Part shown: positions 60,074 to 64,000 of the stretch, one piece after another
Layout of the letters: each line of letters starts with the position of its first letter
Numbering within the stretch: position 1 is the stretch's first letter
Assembly (NCBI RefSeq): GCF_900142775.1
Contig: NZ_FRCC01000002.1
Location: 310,001-374,000, forward strand
DNA from: Flavobacterium flevense
GTDB lineage: Bacteria > Bacteroidota > Bacteroidia > Flavobacteriales > Flavobacteriaceae
Length of the DNA stretch: 64,000 bases
Reading direction: 5' to 3'
Translations under genes and position numbers: made by a program
The notes under the pieces: generated by a model
What the model saw: the letters and a program-made list of their open reading frames with translations, nothing else
Databases searched by the model: none
What the model was told of the DNA's origin: nothing

Positions 60074-62857
60074 TTATTTATTTTTTGTTCCGCCACCATT
60101 TTTAAAATTCCAGGTAAAACCTATCATAGCATATCGTTTTAATCTGTCGTTTTGTTCCTGACTAATCGTATTTTCATATACATTTCTTTGTATACCAATA
60201 TTTTGATTTAAAATATCACGCATCATAAAATAAGCGGTAAACTCATCATTTTTAAAGGTGCGTTGCAATCTTGCATTCCACAATTGATTGGTTAAATTGT
60301 CTTGAAAATCGACTGTTTTTTGTCGGGTATTCAGGTTATAATCAGTAGATACTTTCCAATTTTTAGCAAAATAAACTCCTATGTCTAAATTTAAGTTATT
60401 CGTGTTAAAGGATTTAACTTCGTCATTTTGAGAAGTACTGCTTCTGTTAAATGAGAAGCGGTTACTTAAACTAATATCGTATTGCTTTTGCTTGGATTTA
60501 TTTAAATAAACCGAAAGTCCTGTGTTTAAATTCTTAGCACTACCCATTTTATCATTAATGCTAAGTACTGATTTATTATAGCCAAATGAAGGACTAAAAT
60601 CAGCTCTCATATCTAATTTCTTTATTTTAAATCCATATCCCAAATAAAAATTTCCTGAAAAATTTCCATTCGTATTTATGGGTTTGGAAACTGTTTTAGC
60701 CGTTTCCGGGTCAATTACTCTACTATAGATAATGGCATTACTTGTGGTGCTGAAATTTAATCCCTGATAAATTTGCGTTTCCGTCAGCATATCATAACTG
60801 CCCTGATTGATGTTAATATTATTAGTAAAAGATTGCTTCAAATCCGGATTTCCCACCGTTTGATTAAAAAAGTCCTGATTGTTTCTCAACGGTTGTAATT
60901 GGTCCAGTGTAGGCTGTCTGGTTGATCCCTGATAATTGACCCTTAAACTGCTGTTGCTTTTATACCTGTAAGAGAAATTTGCCGAAGGAAAAAAGTTAGT
61001 ATAACTACGCTTGTATTGTTTATCCATCGTTTTATCTAACAAATCAAAAGAAGTAAATCCAAAACCACTTCCAATACTATAATTAATTTTTTTAGCATTG
61101 TAACTCAGTTTTAAATTGGGTCTGTGTGTAATTAACGTTTGTTCAAACTCATTGGACAAGGAAGACACTAATTGGTCATATTTCCCTGTGTCTTCTGAAT
61201 AATCATAAGTGAAATAGTTGTTTTTGCCTTTGTCATAAGCAATTTGGTAAGCAAACTGAAGTGATATTTGTTTAGCAATAGGTTCAGAATAACTAAAACT
61301 GGCGGAAAAATTCTGACTGGTTCTGTCGCCTATTTTATTTTGATCAATATCGTCTTTTGTTGCAAGAACACCCTCTACATAACTTTCGTTAGACGATTTT
61401 AAAAAATTATCCGAAGTGGTATTCAACATACTCCAACTGCTATTTACCGAAAAAGTACGTCGCGCTTTCGCAAATTTATGTTTGAATAAAAAACCGGCTG
61501 ACAAGGCAGATTTATCGGAATTAGTGGTAAAGGAACGCTGTTGTTTGTTTTTTACTATTCCGTCATTTCCTGTTGTGATTCCATCGGTAAATTCATCACT
61601 GTCTGTATTATAAAAATTAGTTCTGGCTGAGAATTTTATGGAATTCACCGAATCTAATTTCACATCATAAACCGCATTAAGTTTAAAATTACTCCTGTCA
61701 ACATTCGTTACCGTAGAGCGGTTTTCATTTAATTGGGTATCTCCTACCTGCGTTTGGGAAATTCTGCTACTGTTATTGGTGTAAATCTGATTATTGAATT
61801 TGGGAGAAACATTCAGGTTTTGTTTATCATTCCACTTGTTAGTGTACTGCAATCCTGCATTGGTATTTTTGATGAATCCATTTTGAGTATTGATACGTGG
61901 TTCTCCATCATTGTTATCACCTACCCATTCATAGCTTACATTTCCATCATCATCCATATTCATACTGATGTTGTTGTCACGGGCTCCAAATTTCTCGCTG
62001 TCTTCCCAGCCTAGTCCGTCCTGACCGGTATTTCCATTTAATAAAAAGGCAGATAATTTCCTTTTTCCTTTAAAACTGCTAAACATTAAATTAGTATTGT
62101 ATCTGGAATCAGCATCCGTAAAGGGCTGATTAGCTCCGTCTATTTTACCAAAATATCCCTTCTTCTTATCTTCTTTTAATTTCAGATTAATTGTTTTTTG
62201 GGTTTTTCCATCGTCAATTCCTGTAAATTCGGCCAGTTCACTTTTCTTATCAAATACCTGAACTTCTTTTACGGCATCGGCTCTTAAGTTTTTTACCGCC
62301 ATACCAGGATCGTCGCCAAAAAATTCTTCACCATCTACCAATACTTTTTGTACCGTTTCTCCCATGGCTTTTATGGCTCCGTTTTTATCTACCTGAATTC
62401 CGGGAAGCTTTTTAAGTAATTCTTCCACATTTGCATTAGCATCTACTTTAAAATCACTGGCTCGGTAACTGGTCGTATCGCCTTTAATTCTTATGGAACC
62501 TGTTTTAATAATTACTTCTCTTAAAAGCTCTATTTTGCTCATCAAAGGGATAGTTCCTAACTTTTTGTCATTTTGATCCATCGTAATTCCATCCACATAA
62601 TCGGCATATTGATTGTGGGAAGTCATCAGAATGTATTCTCCTTCTTTTACATTTTTGAGATTGAATTTACCGTCCTTACCAGAACGGGTAAATTGGTACA
62701 AAATAGAATCTATAGGGGTTAACAAAGCTACAACTGAATTGTAAACTGGTGTTTTTTCATTACCATCAATTATAACACCTGAAATAGTCGCTTTTTGGGA
62801 AAAGACTGAAAATGAAAATAAAAAGAAAATGGTAACTAGTCCTATAGTTTTTTTCAT
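60074..62857 (-). CDS. TonB-dependent-receptor-like outer-membrane barrel (OMP_b-brl_3)
   Basis: A 927-residue outer-membrane protein. After a signal peptide (about 1-21) come a carboxypeptidase-regulatory-like domain (KATISGVIIDGNEKTPVYNS, GKFNLKNVKEGEYILMTS; about 22-105), a plug-like domain (DANANVEELLKKLPGIQVDK, KVLVDGEEFFGDDPGMAVKN, EVQVFDKKSELAEFTGIDDG; about 130-235) and a barrel of the OMP_b-brl_3 family to the C-terminal MIGFTWNFKNGGGTKNK. Such proteins are widely paired with GLPGLI proteins. The substrate may be a peptide or metal chelate rather than a polysaccharide, as no SusD gene is adjacent; this is inference. Confidence 0.92.
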   Translation of the reverse strand: MKKTIGLVTIFFLFSFSVFSQKATISGVIIDGNEKTPVYNSVVALLTPIDSILYQFTRSGKDGKFNLKNVKEGEYILMTSHNQYADYVDGITMDQNDKKLGTIPLMSKIELLREVIIKTGSIRIKGDTTSYRASDFKVDANANVEELLKKLPGIQVDKNGAIKAMGETVQKVLVDGEEFFGDDPGMAVKNLRADAVKEVQVFDKKSELAEFTGIDDGKTQKTINLKLKEDKKKGYFGKIDGANQPFTDADSRYNTNLMFSSFKGKRKLSAFLLNGNTGQDGLGWEDSEKFGARDNNISMNMDDDGNVSYEWVGDNNDGEPRINTQNGFIKNTNAGLQYTNKWNDKQNLNVSPKFNNQIYTNNSSRISQTQVGDTQLNENRSTVTNVDRSNFKLNAVYDVKLDSVNSIKFSARTNFYNTDSDEFTDGITTGNDGIVKNKQQRSFTTNSDKSALSAGFLFKHKFAKARRTFSVNSSWSMLNTTSDNFLKSSNESYVEGVLATKDDIDQNKIGDRTSQNFSASFSYSEPIAKQISLQFAYQIAYDKGKNNYFTYDYSEDTGKYDQLVSSLSNEFEQTLITHRPNLKLSYNAKKINYSIGSGFGFTSFDLLDKTMDKQYKRSYTNFFPSANFSYRYKSNSSLRVNYQGSTRQPTLDQLQPLRNNQDFFNQTVGNPDLKQSFTNNININQGSYDMLTETQIYQGLNFSTTSNAIIYSRVIDPETAKTVSKPINTNGNFSGNFYLGYGFKIKKLDMRADFSPSFGYNKSVLSINDKMGSAKNLNTGLSVYLNKSKQKQYDISLSNRFSFNRSSTSQNDEVKSFNTNNLNLDIGVYFAKNWKVSTDYNLNTRQKTVDFQDNLTNQLWNARLQRTFKNDEFTAYFMMRDILNQNIGIQRNVYENTISQEQNDRLKRYAMIGFTWNFKNGGGTKNK

Positions 62858-62972
62858 AAATAGCTATGTTTTAAATATTAAACATTTAAGATTTAAAGCT
62901 ACTTTATGAAAAGTTTCTCTATTTCTCCATTATAACTTCTGACTTACAAGATCAGGTTACGGTGAGCCAAAG

Positions 62973-62989
62973 TAGTATTTTTAATACTA
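62973..62989. promoter_or_regulatory. Palindrome TAGTATT-TTT-AATACTA upstream of the barrel gene
   Basis: A 7-bp perfect inverted repeat with a 3-base centre, 116 bases before the barrel gene start. It may be a regulator site; no -7 box was recognised. Confidence 0.35.
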
Positions 62990-63086
62990 ATACTTTAAAG
63001 GCGGTTTGTTAAATAATTTATAAAATTATTCTTTCATTAAAAAACTCAGGAAACATGAGGGTTTGTAAGAATGTAACTTAATTCAC

Positions 63087-64000
63087 TTAGTTACAATTAT
63101 TTAAAATTTCCACAATGGAGTCTGGTGGAATGGTTCTCATAGCCTCTTCATAACCTGCTACTTTTTTGTTTCCATAAACCGAAGTGGGTAATAAAGGAAA
63201 CATTTCTCTATTAGAAACAAAGGCGTTTTCGATAGCTTGATTAAAAGGTGAAAAACCAGCAAAAGGATGGGTTGCTCCCCAAAGTGTAATCACTTTTACA
63301 CCTAACATGGCTGCAATATGTGCATTTCCGGAATCCATAGAAAGCATCACATCCAGATTACTAATGAGCTGTAATTCCTGCTGAAACCGGATTTTTCCCG
63401 CCATATTAATGACGTTTTCATAAGGTTTTGAAATAGCATCTAAGAGGGCAATTTCTTTCTCACCACCACCAAAAAGCAAAATTTTATTTTCCTTCCCGAA
63501 ACTTCGGGATTCTGCCAATTGTGCTATAACTTCCTGCATTAAATCCAAAGGATAGACTTTAGAATCATATTGAGCAAAAGGAGCAATTCCGATTAATTTT
63601 TGGTGATTTTCTCCAATTATTGCTAGAATATCAGGACTCAAGACTGCTTTTTCAGGAAATGTCGGATTGGATAAATCTACCGGGAAACCTAATTTTTCAA
63701 AGACTTTTACGTGCCTTTCAAACATGGTAGGCAGTTGTTTAAAAATTTTATTTTCTGCCCGCGTTAATGCTTTTTTAGCTTTTCTTCCTTTGTCAACGGC
63801 TGCCGTTTTTTTTCCGCTTAAAGCAAAAAGTATTCTGACTACTTTAGAACGAAGTACATTATGCAAATCGGCAAATGCGTCAATTTTTAATTTTTTTAGA
63901 TCATTAAACAATCGCAGCAAACCTAAAAATCCTTTATGACGTTCTTTTTCGTCGAAAGCAAAAAAAGAAAGATTTGGAATTCCATCAAAAAAAGGCTTGA
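63087..64000 (-). CDS. Glycosyltransferase family 9 (heptosyltransferase type), partial
   Basis: The C-terminal 304 codons of a GT9 glycosyltransferase; the frame is open to the right edge, where it already reads FAFDEKERHKGFLGLLRL, so the N-terminus lies outside. Family segments are DAFADLHNVLRSKVVRILFA, IGIAPFAQYDSKVYPLDLM, EIALLDAISKPYENVINMAG, VMLSMDSGNAHIAAMLGV and VITLWGATHPFAGFSPF, which hold the nucleotide-sugar site. GT9 enzymes add heptose or related sugars to lipopolysaccharide cores. The exact acceptor is unknown. Confidence 0.92.
   Translation of the reverse strand, partial: KPFFDGIPNLSFFAFDEKERHKGFLGLLRLFNDLKKLKIDAFADLHNVLRSKVVRILFALSGKKTAAVDKGRKAKKALTRAENKIFKQLPTMFERHVKVFEKLGFPVDLSNPTFPEKAVLSPDILAIIGENHQKLIGIAPFAQYDSKVYPLDLMQEVIAQLAESRSFGKENKILLFGGGEKEIALLDAISKPYENVINMAGKIRFQQELQLISNLDVMLSMDSGNAHIAAMLGVKVITLWGATHPFAGFSPFNQAIENAFVSNREMFPLLPTSVYGNKKVAGYEEAMRTIPPDSIVEILNNCN

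Noticed and set aside
59703..60161. Plus-strand frame of 152 codons
   Set aside because: Overlaps the GLPGLI and barrel genes in reverse and has an AT-driven composition.

Overview
The window is low-GC DNA from a gliding-lineage Bacteroidetes, most likely Flavobacterium or a close relative of the Flavobacteriaceae. The evidence is a SusC receptor with an STN domain next to a FecR/ECF sigma pair, a SprE/PorW lipoprotein (gliding and type IX secretion), a GLPGLI protein, an F-type ATPase operon without beta and epsilon genes, and several promoter-like TAnnTTTG boxes (the Bacteroidetes -7 element). No rRNA, tRNA, transposase or CRISPR array was seen.

Bases 1-12357 hold one side of a pectin-type polysaccharide utilisation locus, all on the minus strand. 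It encodes a GH2 glycosidase, a GH28 polygalacturonase, a LamG-fold protein, a PL10 pectate lyase, a GH97 glycosidase, an ECF sigma factor, a FecR anti-sigma factor and the first 488 residues of a TonB-dependent SusC/RagA receptor that runs off the left edge. The receptor's STN domain, FecR and the sigma factor form a trans-envelope signalling unit.

Bases 12749-27120 encode sugar or sugar-acid catabolism. A tight minus-strand operon carries two binding-protein-like genes WITHOUT signal peptides around two paralogous class III (CaiB/BaiF) CoA-transferases, then a Gfo/Idh/MocA oxidoreductase, a MaoC-type hydratase and a FucP-like transporter. Upstream lie a fucose-isomerase-like gene, a divergent AraC activator, a dihydrodipicolinate-synthase-family aldolase and a sodium/solute symporter. 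An identical 20-bp sequence lies the same distance upstream of the -7 regions of the isomerase and symporter genes, which suggests one AraC regulon.

Bases 27540-31660 form an AT-rich defence-like island: McrB/McrC, a small XRE controller beside a perfect palindrome, and unknown flanking genes. Bases 31774-38988 (plus strand) encode a PQQ-type sugar dehydrogenase with a cytochrome c, a lipoprotein/polysaccharide-deacetylase pair, and the circularly permuted ATP-grasp / alpha-E / transglutaminase triad. Bases 39095-45746 (minus) carry an EnvC-like protein, a DUF4292 lipoprotein, a TPR gene split by an in-frame stop, a nucleotidyltransferase, dUTPase and a flippase. Bases 46038-54949 (minus) carry sprE, a bactofilin and the ATP synthase genes atpZ-B-E-F-H-A-G. 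Bases 55110-64000 hold a PadR/membrane protein pair, a ferredoxin-type oxidoreductase, two toxin-antitoxin pairs with a decayed gene copy, a GLPGLI/outer-membrane-barrel pair and a partial GT9 glycosyltransferase.

Intergenic regions are rich in palindromic repeats. At least three share a nested cloverleaf-like layout although their sequences differ.
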